A stretch of 8,654 bases of DNA from Thermococcus paralvinellae. GTDB taxonomy: Archaea; Methanobacteriota_B; Thermococci; Thermococcales; Thermococcaceae. The stretch spans positions 1 through 8,654 of the forward strand of contig DQUR01000032.1 of the NCBI GenBank assembly GCA_015662175.1, written 5' to 3'. Positions within the stretch are counted from its first letter, which is position 1; each line of letters starts with the position of its first letter. Shown here in pieces: positions 1 through 6,175 of this stretch. The position numbers were made by a program, and so were the translations under genes. The notes beneath the pieces were generated by a model. The model was not told where the DNA came from. It worked only from the letters and a program-made list of their open reading frames with translations, and ran no database searches.

Positions 1-92
1 ATGGAGCCACATGCAACCACCTTCCGTTAACCTAACCCCGTGCACTTTCGGAACAACCCTTTTCACGCTTCTGTAAATTTGGGGCTCTTTTG
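1..92. repeat. Left arm of a 92-bp inverted repeat (inverted copy of UbiD coding sequence)
   Basis: Bases 1-92 are the reverse complement of 228-319. Base i pairs with base 320-i, with a single mismatch at base 70 (T; the partner 250 predicts C). Identity stops sharply at base 93 but has not ended at base 1, so the repeat may continue beyond the window. In the UbiD reading frame this arm is nonsense and contains a stop at 74-76. The genuine UbiD frame resumes at about 89-92. The arm therefore replaces the upstream part of the gene rather than being inserted intergenic sequence. Confidence 0.95.
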
Positions 93-631
93 TTGACATA
101 ACCGGCACCTATGATCACGTCAGAAAGCAGCCCGTTGTGGTCTTTGAGAGGATGTACCACGTTAGCGGTCCAATTTTCCATGCCCTTTTGCCTGGAGGTT
201 ATGAGCACTACATGCTCATGGGTCTTCCAAAAGAGCCCCAAATTTACAGGAGCGTGAAAAGGGTTGTTCCGAAAGTGCACGGGGTTAGGTTAACGGAAGG
301 TGGTTGCATGTGGCTCCATGCGGTGGTGAGCATAACAAAACAACATGAAGGGGACGGCAAAAACGCAATTCTTGCAGCATTTTCTGGACATCCGTCATTA
401 AAGCACGTTGTGGTTGTTGATGAGGATGTAAACATTTACGACGACAGGGAAGTGGAGTGGGCCATAGCGACGAGATTTCAAGCTGATAGGGACCTGGTGA
501 TAATTCCAAATGCAAGAGGCTCTTCCCTTGACCCTTCGGCTGAGAAAGGCCTGACAGCAAAGTGGGGCATTGACGCGACAAAGCCATTGGATAGAGGGGA
601 GGAGTTTGTGCGGGTGAAATTGGAAAACTAA
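89..631 (+). CDS. UbiD family decarboxylase, C-terminal part; 5' part displaced by an inverted repeat
   Basis: About 180 residues match the C-terminal part of UbiD-type decarboxylases, which use prenylated FMN for non-oxidative decarboxylation. Visible family landmarks are FVDITGTYD followed by RKQPVVV, then [35 protein letters not shown], and the acidic stretch [17 protein letters not shown]. Family members are roughly 400 residues or more, so well over half, including the N-terminal domain, is missing. Upstream of the Phe codon at 89 the frame runs into the inverted repeat and a stop at 74-76. The first in-frame ATG is at 137 with no convincing Shine-Dalgarno, so I treat the coding region as 5'-truncated rather than as a gene starting there. 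In archaea a UbiD homologue decarboxylates trans-anhydromevalonate 5-phosphate in the archaeal mevalonate pathway, which is a possible role, but the substrate cannot be read from this fragment. The gene is convergent with tRNA-Lys, 14 bp from the encoded CCA. Confidence 0.85.
   Translation, partial: FVDITGTYDHVRKQPVVVFERMYHVSGPIFHALLPGGYEHYMLMGLPKEPQIYRSVKRVVPKVHGVRLTEGGCMWLHAVVSITKQHEGDGKNAILAAFSGHPSLKHVVVVDEDVNIYDDREVEWAIATRFQADRDLVIIPNARGSSLDPSAEKGLTAKWGIDATKPLDRGEEFVRVKLEN
228..319. repeat. Right arm of the 92-bp inverted repeat, inside the UbiD gene
   Basis: This is the native copy: it lies in frame within well-conserved UbiD coding sequence (residues around KEPQIY to GGCMWLH). Its reverse complement forms bases 1-92, with a 135-bp spacer between the arms. 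The one difference (base 250) would be synonymous if read in the sense frame (AGG versus AGA, Arg). Confidence 0.95.
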
Positions 632-645
632 ATTTAATGAAAAGC

Positions 646-723
646 TGGCGGGCCGGGGGGGATTTGAACCCCCGACCTGCGGATTAAGAGTCCGCCGCTC
701 TAACCAGGCTAAGCTACCGGCCC
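646..723 (-). tRNA. tRNA-Lys(CTT), CCA encoded
   Basis: Read on the minus strand, the 7-bp acceptor stem GGGCCGG pairs with CCGGCCC. It is followed by discriminator G (649) and encoded CCA (648-646). The anticodon stem GCGGA/TCCGC encloses the loop CTCTTAA, giving anticodon CTT (reads AAG, Lys). The T arm GGGGG/CCCCC encloses TTCAAAT. No intron is visible. The gene is divergent from tRNA-Leu and convergent with the UbiD gene. A short T4 tract lies just past the 3' end (complement of 640-643) and may help termination. Confidence 0.97.
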
Positions 724-750
724 GTGTTCAAAATCATTGGGAGTTGAGCA

Positions 751-767
751 TTTTATAAATTTTTCGG
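751..767 (-). promoter_or_regulatory. BRE/TATA promoter of tRNA-Lys
   Basis: On the minus strand the sequence reads CCGAAAA then ATTTATAAAA (760-751), a textbook archaeal BRE plus TATA box. Its centre is about 32 bp from the tRNA 5' end, which predicts initiation a few bases before the mature tRNA. Confidence 0.8.
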
Positions 768-778
768 TAATTGGAGAT

Positions 779-793
779 AGAAAACTTTATAAG
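779..793 (+). promoter_or_regulatory. BRE/TATA promoter of tRNA-Leu
   Basis: AGAAAAC (779-785) followed by TTTATAAG (786-793) fits a BRE/TATA pair. It sits about 33 bp before the tRNA at 823, so transcription should start around 815 with a short leader. It shares the 99-bp spacer with the oppositely oriented tRNA-Lys promoter. Confidence 0.75.
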
Positions 794-822
794 CCAATTT
801 TAACCGAAATATTTTGGCCTGA

Positions 823-910
823 GCGGGGGTTGCCGAGCCTGGTCAAAGGCGCGGGATTGAGGGTCCCGTCCCGTAGGGGTTCCGGGGTTCAAATCCCCGC
901 CCCCGCACCA
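823..910 (+). tRNA. tRNA-Leu(GAG), class II with long variable arm, CCA encoded
   Basis: Acceptor stem GCGGGGG (823-829) pairs with CCCCCGC (900-906), followed by discriminator A and encoded CCA (908-910). The anticodon stem CGGGA/TCCCG encloses TTGAGGG, giving anticodon GAG (reads CTC/CTT, Leu). A long variable arm (TCCC-GTA-GGGG) marks it as a class II tRNA. The T arm is CGGGG-TTCAAAT-CCCCG. Its 3' end is only 4 bp from the stop codon of the convergent tyrS gene. Confidence 0.97.
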
Positions 911-914
911 ATTC

Positions 915-2042
915 TCACCTCGTAATCCTAACTTCCTTCATTATCTCTAAAGGCTCTGGATGCTTTTCAAAGTACTCCCTAATTGGCTTGAGGAGTTCTA
1001 TCAGGTATTCGGCAACTGCATTCTTCAGGTCTAGCGGGTGCAGTTTTCCTTCAGCGAAGTCCCTTTTGAGTTCTTCAAACGTTGTGTATGTTACGTCACC
1101 ACCGAACTTAGCAGGTCTGTGTATGGTGAATTCAGCTGGCTCCTCGCGGAAGATTATGTGCTCCGCCCAATCCAGGACGGGATTGTATTTGACCTCCCTC
1201 ACAGGACAGAACGCCTTCCTGAGCTTCTGCCTGATTTCCTCAGGAGTGTCATGAATGAAAACAGCCGAATAAGGCTTTGATTTGCTCATCTTCATTGACG
1301 CCTTTATCTCCTTGAATTCCTCCTCGCTCTCAATCGGCCACTTGGGTGGTTCCTGCAGACCAAGTAGAAGGTGGTGGTGAACCGCAACGGGTTTGTACCT
1401 CTTTCCATTCCAGAGCAGGGGATGATACTTCAGCTTTTCGGCAACCTCAATTGCGATCACATGAGCCTTCCTCTGATCCATTCCAGCGTGTGCAATGTTG
1501 ACTCCCTGATAGAATATGTCCGCCACCTGCATTACCGGGTAAATCAGCTTTGCAAAATCTATGGCCTCACCCATCTGACGGCCCATGATTGTGATGGAGC
1601 GCATAACCCTGCTCAGGGTAACGTTCTTTGATATGTCAATGACGGTCTGCCAGTAGTCACCTTTTTCCAAAATCTCACTTGCCAGGACAAACTCCACCTT
1701 CTCTGGATCACCGCCCATGACCTTGATGCTCTGTTTCATACCCTCCTTAAAATACGTTAAAGCAACTTTTTGAATGGTTTCAAGGTCTCCACCGAGTTTA
1801 TCATTAATCCAGCTGTGCCAGTCCGCTAAAAATATCCTCGTTTTTATGCCCGCCTTCTGGAAGTCAGCGATCTTTGCACCCGCCATCAATCCGGTGCCAA
1901 GGTGAATGTAACCGCTTATTTCAAACCCTATGTAATGCTGGAGGGGAACCCCTGTTTCTAGAAGTTGCCTCAGGTTTTCTACGGTCAATACTTCCTCGGT
2001 CGGCTTTCTTGTTATCAGCTCTATCCTTTTTTCTATGTCCAT
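915..2042 (-). CDS. tyrS: Tyrosyl-tRNA synthetase (archaeal type)
   Basis: A 375-residue class I aminoacyl-tRNA synthetase that charges tRNA-Tyr in the cytoplasm. Sequence landmarks are the HIGH-type motif HLGT at residues 47-50 in YIGFEISGYIHLGT, and the KMSKS loop at 251-255. The tyrosine-pocket signature IYPVMQVAD followed by GMDQRK supplies Tyr168, Gln172, Asp175 and Gln190. Together with Tyr37 these correspond to the tyrosine-binding residues known in the Methanocaldococcus enzyme. The length and the compact C-terminal anticodon-binding domain match the archaeal/eukaryotic subclass, not the bacterial one with an S4 domain. The start is ATG at 2042, preceded by GGTGGTG. The gene is divergent from rps15 and convergent with tRNA-Leu, so read-through transcription would be antisense to that tRNA. 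A small hairpin (2060-2076) lies in its leader. Confidence 0.97.
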   Translation of the reverse strand: MDIEKRIELITRKPTEEVLTVENLRQLLETGVPLQHYIGFEISGYIHLGTGLMAGAKIADFQKAGIKTRIFLADWHSWINDKLGGDLETIQKVALTYFKEGMKQSIKVMGGDPEKVEFVLASEILEKGDYWQTVIDISKNVTLSRVMRSITIMGRQMGEAIDFAKLIYPVMQVADIFYQGVNIAHAGMDQRKAHVIAIEVAEKLKYHPLLWNGKRYKPVAVHHHLLLGLQEPPKWPIESEEEFKEIKASMKMSKSKPYSAVFIHDTPEEIRQKLRKAFCPVREVKYNPVLDWAEHIIFREEPAEFTIHRPAKFGGDVTYTTFEELKRDFAEGKLHPLDLKNAVAEYLIELLKPIREYFEKHPEPLEIMKEVRITR

Positions 2043-2059
2043 TCACACCACCAAGCCAA

Positions 2060-2076
2060 AAAGGATGTTATCCTTT
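2060..2076 (-). promoter_or_regulatory. Perfect 7-bp hairpin/inverted repeat upstream of tyrS
   Basis: AAAGGAT-GTT-ATCCTTT is a perfect inverted repeat with a 3-nt loop, ending 17 bp before the tyrS start codon and just upstream of its Shine-Dalgarno. Upstream TATA-like candidates on the minus strand are weak (CTTAAAT near 2091-2097, or CATATTTT further up). I therefore cannot tell whether it is an RNA hairpin in the leader or a protein operator at the start site. Confidence 0.45.
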
Positions 2077-2137
2077 AAGGCATTTACGCATTTAAGAGAT
2101 TGAAAAAAATATGCGGAATTGAAAACGGTGACACTGG

Positions 2138-2153
2138 GCAAAACTTTTTAAAC
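2138..2153 (+). promoter_or_regulatory. BRE/TATA promoter of the rps15 operon
   Basis: GCAAAAC (2138-2144) followed by TTTTTAAAC (2145-2153) fits an archaeal BRE/TATA. The predicted start is near 2175, giving an rps15 leader of about 55-60 nt that contains the hairpin at 2189-2216. It is likely the main promoter for the downstream ribosomal/replication genes. Confidence 0.65.
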
Positions 2154-2188
2154 ACACCCCTGCTATTCCAATTGGCTATGTCATAAGG

Positions 2189-2216
2189 GGCGGCTGGCGA
2201 GGGGCTGGCCGTCGCC
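2189..2216 (+). promoter_or_regulatory. GC-rich leader hairpin before rps15
   Basis: In the predicted rps15 leader, GGCGGC (2189-2194) pairs with GTCGCC (2211-2216; one G-U pair). After a bulged T2195, GGC (2196-2198) pairs with GCC (2208-2210), leaving a 9-nt loop. The stem ends 2 nt before the Shine-Dalgarno GGAGGTG (2219-2225). Such a GC-rich island in otherwise AT-rich intergenic DNA suggests a selected RNA structure. Autogenous control by S15, as in bacteria, is a guess. Confidence 0.5.
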
Positions 2217-2231
2217 AAGGAGGTGTTGTGC

Positions 2232-2687
2232 ATGGCAAGGATACATGCGAGAAAGAGGGGTAAGTCTGGATCAAAGAGACCCCCAAGGACTGCTCCGCCA
2301 ACCTGGGTGGAATACACAGCTGAGGAAGTTGAGAACCTCGTCATAAAGCTCAGGAAAGAAGGTTACAGCACGGCCATGATAGGGACCATTCTCAGGGACC
2401 AGTACGGAATTCCAAGCGTCAAGCTGATTACAGGCAAAAAGATAACCAAGATTCTCGAAGAGAACGGACTAGCTCCAGAGCTCCCGGAGGACCTGATGTT
2501 TCTCATCAAGAGAGCGGTTAACTTAAGGAGGCACCTTGAAGAACACCCCAAGGATAAACACTCAAGAAAGGGACTTCAGCTCATTGAGAGCAAGATCAGG
2601 AGACTTGTAAAATACTACAGAAGGACAGGAAAGCTTCCGGCAAAGTGGAGATACGATCCAGAACAGGCAAAGCTCCTAGTTCGCTGA
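2232..2687 (+). CDS. rps15: 30S ribosomal protein S15 (archaeal S15p/S13e)
   Basis: A 151-residue small-subunit ribosomal protein. The core S15 fold is clear: a [15 protein letters not shown] segment (residues ~101-115) with the conserved DxHS-RGL pattern, followed by the basic helix [15 protein letters not shown]. The N-terminal extension [18 protein letters not shown] is typical of archaeal and eukaryotic members, which are longer than the ~89-residue bacterial S15. I start at ATG 2232 because GGAGGTG (2219-2225) lies 6 nt upstream. The in-frame GTG at 2223 falls inside that ribosome binding site. S15 binds the central domain of 16S rRNA early in 30S assembly. It is the first gene of a same-strand run with gan, pcc1 and rps3ae. 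Confidence 0.97.
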   Translation: MARIHARKRGKSGSKRPPRTAPPTWVEYTAEEVENLVIKLRKEGYSTAMIGTILRDQYGIPSVKLITGKKITKILEENGLAPELPEDLMFLIKRAVNLRRHLEEHPKDKHSRKGLQLIESKIRRLVKYYRRTGKLPAKWRYDPEQAKLLVR

Positions 2688-2705
2688 TTTTTCGCTTCAC
2701 TTTTT
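2688..2705 (+). terminator. Possible T-tract terminator after rps15
   Basis: Two T5 tracts (2688-2692 and 2701-2705) directly follow the rps15 stop codon in a pyrimidine-rich gap. Archaeal intrinsic termination relies on such T-runs. Here it could partially terminate and set a lower level of gan relative to rps15. No stem-loop is seen. Confidence 0.4.
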
Positions 2706-2723
2706 CCTTCTTAAGGTGGTATG

Positions 2724-4139
2724 ATGGACAAGGGTGGCTTTTTGGAAAAGGTCAGAGAGGGTGCTGAACTGATAAAGATGCACGTGGAGTTAGGGCACAC
2801 CATACGCATTATTTCCCACAGAGATGCCGATGGGATAACTGCAGGGGCTATCCTTGCAAAGGCAATTGCACGGGAGGGAGGGAACTTTCATTTAAGCATC
2901 GTTAAGCAGCTAAGCGAAGATCTAATTAAGGAACTTGCGGATGAAAAGCAGAAAATCTATGTTTTCAGCGACTTGGGTAGCGGGTCAATAAGACTAATTG
3001 AGAAATACCTTAGCAATGCAAGCGTTGTGATAGCCGATCACCATCCGCCGGAGGATGGCGAAATTAAAAGCGACAGCCATATTCTGGTTAACCCCACACA
3101 GTTTGGGGCCAATAGCGTCAGGGATTTAAGCGGTTCTGGAGTTGCTTATTTTGTTGCAAGGGAGATTAACGAGAAAAACAGGGATTTGAGCTATCTGGCC
3201 TTAGTCGGTGCCGTTGGGGACATGCAGGAAATAGATGGGCAATTCCACGGCATGAATCTGGACATAATAGCTGATGCAAAGGAACTTGACCTGATTGAGA
3301 TAAGGAAGGAAATTAGACTTTACGGAAGGGAAACGAGAAAGCTCTATCAGATGCTCGCCTATGCCACCAATCCGGAACTTCCCGAGATTACCGGAGACGA
3401 GAGAAAGGCCATCGAATTTCTCAGGGCTAAAGGATTTGATCCCGATATGTACTACTGGCAGCTCAGGGAGGAGGAGAAGAAGAGGTTTAACGATTTAGTT
3501 GTAATCCATCTGATTAAACATGGTGCTGGAAAGGATACAATTGACAGGATAATCGGCGATGTTGTTTTGATAAAGCTTTACAGGGAAGGCGATCCAAGGC
3601 ATGAGGCGAGGGAATTCGCAACCCTGCTGAATGCAACTGGAAGGTTGAACGCCGGAACCCTAGGAGTGGCCATATGTTTGGGAGACGAAGATGCATTTAG
3701 GGCTGCGCTAAAACTGGTTGACGACTACAAGAGGGAGCAGATAGAAGCGAGGAAATATCTAATACAGAACTGGAACAGCACGGTTATTGAAAGGGAGAAT
3801 GTTTATGTCTTCTACGCAGGCAAGAATATCAGGGATACCCTCGTTGGTATAGCGGCAAACATGGCTATAAGCTCCAGGTTAGCAAACCCGGAGAAGCCGG
3901 TGATCGTTTTAGCAGATGGTGAAGAGGATGGACTCATCAAAGGCTCGGCAAGAACCACTGAAAAAGCTCTGGCCAAGGGGTACCACCTTGGAGAGGCATT
4001 GCGGAAGGTTGCTGAGATTATTGGTGGAGAAGGCGGAGGTCACGCGATAGCCGCTGGTATCAGGTTTCCGAAGGACAAGCTGGAAGAATTTGCGGAGCTT
4101 ATCAACAAAGCGCTGGGGGAGCAGTTAAATGGAAATTAA
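2724..4139 (+). CDS. gan: GAN, RecJ-like DHH/DHHA1 single-strand exonuclease of the archaeal replisome
   Basis: A 471-residue DHH-superfamily nuclease. In the DHH domain the metal-binding motifs are ISHRDADG (residues 31-37), FSDLGSG (81-87), ADHHPP (104-109) and VGAVGDMQ (161-168). The C-terminal DHHA1 domain carries the GGGHAIAAG motif (~437-445) that contacts nucleic acid. It closely resembles my memory of the Thermococcus GAN (GINS-associated nuclease). That is the 5'-3' ssDNA exonuclease that joins MCM and GINS in the archaeal CMG and is the counterpart of eukaryotic Cdc45. All DHH metal ligands look intact, so it should be active. ATG 2724 is preferred over the adjacent ATG 2721, because GGTGGT (2715-2720) abuts 2721 and homologues begin MDK; the choice changes one residue only. 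It overlaps pcc1 by 11 bp. Confidence 0.93.
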   Translation: MDKGGFLEKVREGAELIKMHVELGHTIRIISHRDADGITAGAILAKAIAREGGNFHLSIVKQLSEDLIKELADEKQKIYVFSDLGSGSIRLIEKYLSNASVVIADHHPPEDGEIKSDSHILVNPTQFGANSVRDLSGSGVAYFVAREINEKNRDLSYLALVGAVGDMQEIDGQFHGMNLDIIADAKELDLIEIRKEIRLYGRETRKLYQMLAYATNPELPEITGDERKAIEFLRAKGFDPDMYYWQLREEEKKRFNDLVVIHLIKHGAGKDTIDRIIGDVVLIKLYREGDPRHEAREFATLLNATGRLNAGTLGVAICLGDEDAFRAALKLVDDYKREQIEARKYLIQNWNSTVIERENVYVFYAGKNIRDTLVGIAANMAISSRLANPEKPVIVLADGEEDGLIKGSARTTEKALAKGYHLGEALRKVAEIIGGEGGGHAIAAGIRFPKDKLEEFAELINKALGEQLNGN

Positions 4140-4374
4140 AGCCAGGGCAGAGATAATCTGGCACTATGGGGATGAAAAGACCGCTGAGGCAATAGCGAGA
4201 GCTGTAGATGTTGATAATCTAAACCTTCCAAAAAATTTAAAGGTTAAAACTCACTGGGAAGGTTGTAAGGTCATAACAAAAGTTAAATACTCCGGTGGGA
4301 TTGAAAGCCTTATAGTGGCTTTGGATGATTTGGTGTTTTCAATCAAGATCGCCGAGGATAGTTTAAAACTGTGA
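4129..4374 (+). CDS. pcc1: KEOPS complex subunit Pcc1
   Basis: An 81-residue protein matching the small dimerising Pcc1/Cgi121-type KEOPS subunit in size and pattern. It has an alternating beta-alpha-beta layout, with strand [11 protein letters not shown], the [21 protein letters not shown] hairpin and the C-terminal helix [25 protein letters not shown] (Kae1-Bud32-Cgi121-Pcc1) makes N6-threonylcarbamoyladenosine at position 37 of ANN-decoding tRNAs in the cytoplasm. Pcc1 dimerises the complex by binding Kae1. The start ATG lies inside the end of gan (11-bp overlap, different frame), which implies translational coupling. It is 18 bp from rps3ae. The tRNA-Lys encoded in this window belongs to the class of tRNAs modified by this complex. 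Confidence 0.9.
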   Translation: MEIKARAEIIWHYGDEKTAEAIARAVDVDNLNLPKNLKVKTHWEGCKVITKVKYSGGIESLIVALDDLVFSIKIAEDSLKL

Positions 4375-4392
4375 AAATTGGGAGGTGTTAAG

Positions 4393-4995
4393 ATGGCCAG
4401 AGCCAATCCAAGAAAAAAGGCCACTACCACAAGGGATAAGTGGAAGCTTAAGCAATGGTATATTGTTTATGCTCCCGAGTTTTTCGGGAGTCAGGAGATT
4501 GGTTTAACACCGGCGGATGATCCTGAAAAGGTCAAGGGAAGGGTCATAGAGACCACCCTCAAGGACCTAACCGGTGACTTTACAAAGGGTCACGTTAAGC
4601 TTTACTTCCAGATTTATGATGTCAAAGGCCAGAACGCTTACACAAAGTTCAAAGGACACAAGCTTGCAAGGAGCTACATCAGAAGTTTAGTGAGAAGGAG
4701 AACAACAAGAATTGACGGCATCTTTAATGTCACGACAAAAGACGGCTACAAGCTTAGGGTTATGGGGATGGTCATTGCAATAAGAAGGATCCAGACAAGC
4801 CAGGAGAGAGCAATTAGAGAGATCATGAGAAACATCATATACAAAAAGGCTGAGGAGTTACCTTTCACGCAGTTTGTCCTTGAGGCGGTTACGGGTAAGA
4901 TGGCCGCTGAGATCGCCAAGGAAGCGAAGAAGATATATCCACTCAAGAGGGCAGAGATCAGAAAGATTAAGGTTCTCGCTGAGCCGGAGATTTGA
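4393..4995 (+). CDS. rps3ae: 30S ribosomal protein S3Ae
   Basis: A 200-residue protein of the archaeal/eukaryotic S3Ae (eS1) family, absent from bacteria. Recognisable stretches are the basic N-terminus [53 protein letters not shown] and a basic C-terminal tail. The start is ATG 4393 with GGAGGTG (4381-4387) 5 nt upstream. The in-frame TTG at 4378 precedes that site and is rejected. eS1 sits on the platform near the mRNA exit on the 30S subunit. It lies 18 bp after pcc1 and is probably co-transcribed. Confidence 0.96.
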   Translation: MARANPRKKATTTRDKWKLKQWYIVYAPEFFGSQEIGLTPADDPEKVKGRVIETTLKDLTGDFTKGHVKLYFQIYDVKGQNAYTKFKGHKLARSYIRSLVRRRTTRIDGIFNVTTKDGYKLRVMGMVIAIRRIQTSQERAIREIMRNIIYKKAEELPFTQFVLEAVTGKMAAEIAKEAKKIYPLKRAEIRKIKVLAEPEI

Positions 4996-5061
4996 TTTCC
5001 CCTTCTATTTCTCCTTTAAGTTGCTTCTGCCCTGACCTTCAGTTCTTTCCAGGTGGTGGTG

Positions 5062-6114
5062 ATGAAGTTTTTGATAAAGACCCAGAGGGGAATGGAAGCT
5101 GTTGCTGGCAATTACATAAGGGAATCTCTGGGAGATGCTAAGGTCTGGATCTCGCCTCAGGGATACTCCGGATTGGTTTTAGTTGAAACTGATGATAAAA
5201 ATGCAAAAGAGAAAATTCGGGGAATTCCCGAAGTTGAAAGGGTTATTGAAGTCCTATATGAGGTTCCCGCAAGGATTGAGGATATCCTGAACGTTGCCGA
5301 AAATCTTGCCGGGTTCATCAAGGAGGGAGAAACCTTCGCTGTCAAAACAAAGAGGAGGGGAAAGCACGACTTTACAAGTGTTGATGTAAATGTTCAGCTT
5401 GGAGCGAAGTTGAAAGAACTCACAAATGCTGATGTTGATTTGAGCTTTCCAGATAAAGTCATTTTGGTTGAGATAATTGGTGATAGGGCTTATATTTCAG
5501 TTGCCGGGAAAGAGGAGTGGAGAAAATACCCCCCGGAAAAGGTGGATGCAAGGAAGCTTTTCAAAAAAGTGTGCATAGTTCAGATGCCGTACTGGGGTGA
5601 CCACAAAGCCTGCAGGGCCTTTGGTGAGAAGATTGGCAGGGCAGCCCAGGCATTTGAGGTTAAGGAACTGATAATAGCACCGAAGGAAAAGATTGACGGT
5701 TACGAACTCATGGAGTTCCTTAGGGGTGTAAAAGTTGGACAGGAATCAAGGTATCAGATTCAGAGAGAAGCCTATCCCTGGAAAATTGAGAAGGTTCCCG
5801 TGTATGTATGGGATCTATATCAGGTGATAAGGGACAAAAGGAGGAACAAGCGTTTGATTATAATTACGGATCCCAAGGGGCACACCCTGGCCAAAGTCAA
5901 GGATGAGCTGGCAAGGGACATGCACCACGCAAAGGAGGTCGTTGTTTTCATCGGCTCAAGGGAGGGCATTCCAAGGGGACTGTTCAGGTTCGCGGATTAT
6001 GTCGTTGATTTGGCCCCCTATATGACGTTTGCAACGGAGCATGGAATTCCCGGCACGCTGATAGCGCTGTGGACGATTTATGAGGAAAAGCTCAGGGAAA
6101 ATGAAAAGGAGTAA
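5062..6114 (+). CDS. THUMP-SPOUT predicted RNA methyltransferase (COG1818 type)
   Basis: A 350-residue protein with an N-terminal ferredoxin-like/THUMP RNA-binding region (roughly residues 1-160, including FAVKTKRRGKHDF, VQLGAKL and VDLSFPDKVILVEI). A C-terminal SPOUT-like domain follows (about 168-340). The knot-like end reads VVVFIGSREGIPRGLFRFADY (residues ~293-313) and then FATEHGIPGTL, as expected for an S-adenosylmethionine-binding trefoil knot. This domain pair is known in archaea as a predicted RNA methylase, probably acting on tRNA through THUMP recognition of the acceptor end. The exact target is not readable from sequence. ATG 5062 follows a GTG-rich GGTGGTG stretch (5052-5058) that acts as the ribosome binding site; the upstream GTG codons are not preferred. 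The 66-bp gap after rps3ae is pyrimidine-rich with no clear TATA, so it may be co-transcribed or separately initiated. Confidence 0.87.
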   Translation: MKFLIKTQRGMEAVAGNYIRESLGDAKVWISPQGYSGLVLVETDDKNAKEKIRGIPEVERVIEVLYEVPARIEDILNVAENLAGFIKEGETFAVKTKRRGKHDFTSVDVNVQLGAKLKELTNADVDLSFPDKVILVEIIGDRAYISVAGKEEWRKYPPEKVDARKLFKKVCIVQMPYWGDHKACRAFGEKIGRAAQAFEVKELIIAPKEKIDGYELMEFLRGVKVGQESRYQIQREAYPWKIEKVPVYVWDLYQVIRDKRRNKRLIIITDPKGHTLAKVKDELARDMHHAKEVVVFIGSREGIPRGLFRFADYVVDLAPYMTFATEHGIPGTLIALWTIYEEKLRENEKE

Positions 6115-6168
6115 TCAGCCCCTAAGGTCCTCATCACCCTTCAGCAATCCGCCTTCTCATCACACCTT
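6113..6168 (-). ncRNA. C/D box sRNA (double-guide 2'-O-methylation guide)
   Basis: Read on the minus strand, in order: box C GTGATGA (6163-6157), 12-nt guide GAAGGCGGATTG (6156-6145), box D' CTGA (6144-6141), 3-nt spacer AGG, box C' GTGATGA (6137-6131), 12-nt guide GGACCTTAGGGG (6130-6119), box D CTGA (6118-6115). All four boxes match consensus (RUGAUGA/CUGA). Both guides are the 12 nt expected for archaeal L7Ae-Nop5-fibrillarin particles. By the fifth-nucleotide rule, the predicted methylated bases are the C in CAAUC*CGCCUUC and the U in CCCCU*AAGGUCC. I could not assign either target from memory. It fills the gap between two convergent genes and starts about 12 nt past the DUF92 stop, so it may be processed from that operon's 3' UTR. 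The exact ends are estimated. Confidence 0.9.
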
Positions 6169-6175
6169 TCAATTT

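Noticed and set aside
32..280. 82-codon open frame on the minus strand over the inverted repeat
   Set aside because: It is a shadow of the UbiD coding sequence and the inverted arm, with no ribosome binding site and no family resemblance.
2223..2231. Upstream GTG start for rps15 adding three residues
   Set aside because: The GTG is part of the Shine-Dalgarno GGAGGTG; ATG 2232 has correct spacing and gives the expected [11 protein letters not shown]-terminus.
4378..4392. Upstream TTG start for rps3ae
   Set aside because: It precedes the ribosome binding site GGAGGTG at 4381-4387, which serves ATG 4393.
4996..5061. Gap between rps3ae and the THUMP-SPOUT gene checked for a promoter or sRNA
   Set aside because: It is pyrimidine-rich, but no BRE/TATA pair or C/D box order could be supported on either strand; the GTGATGA at 5059 is the start-codon context only.
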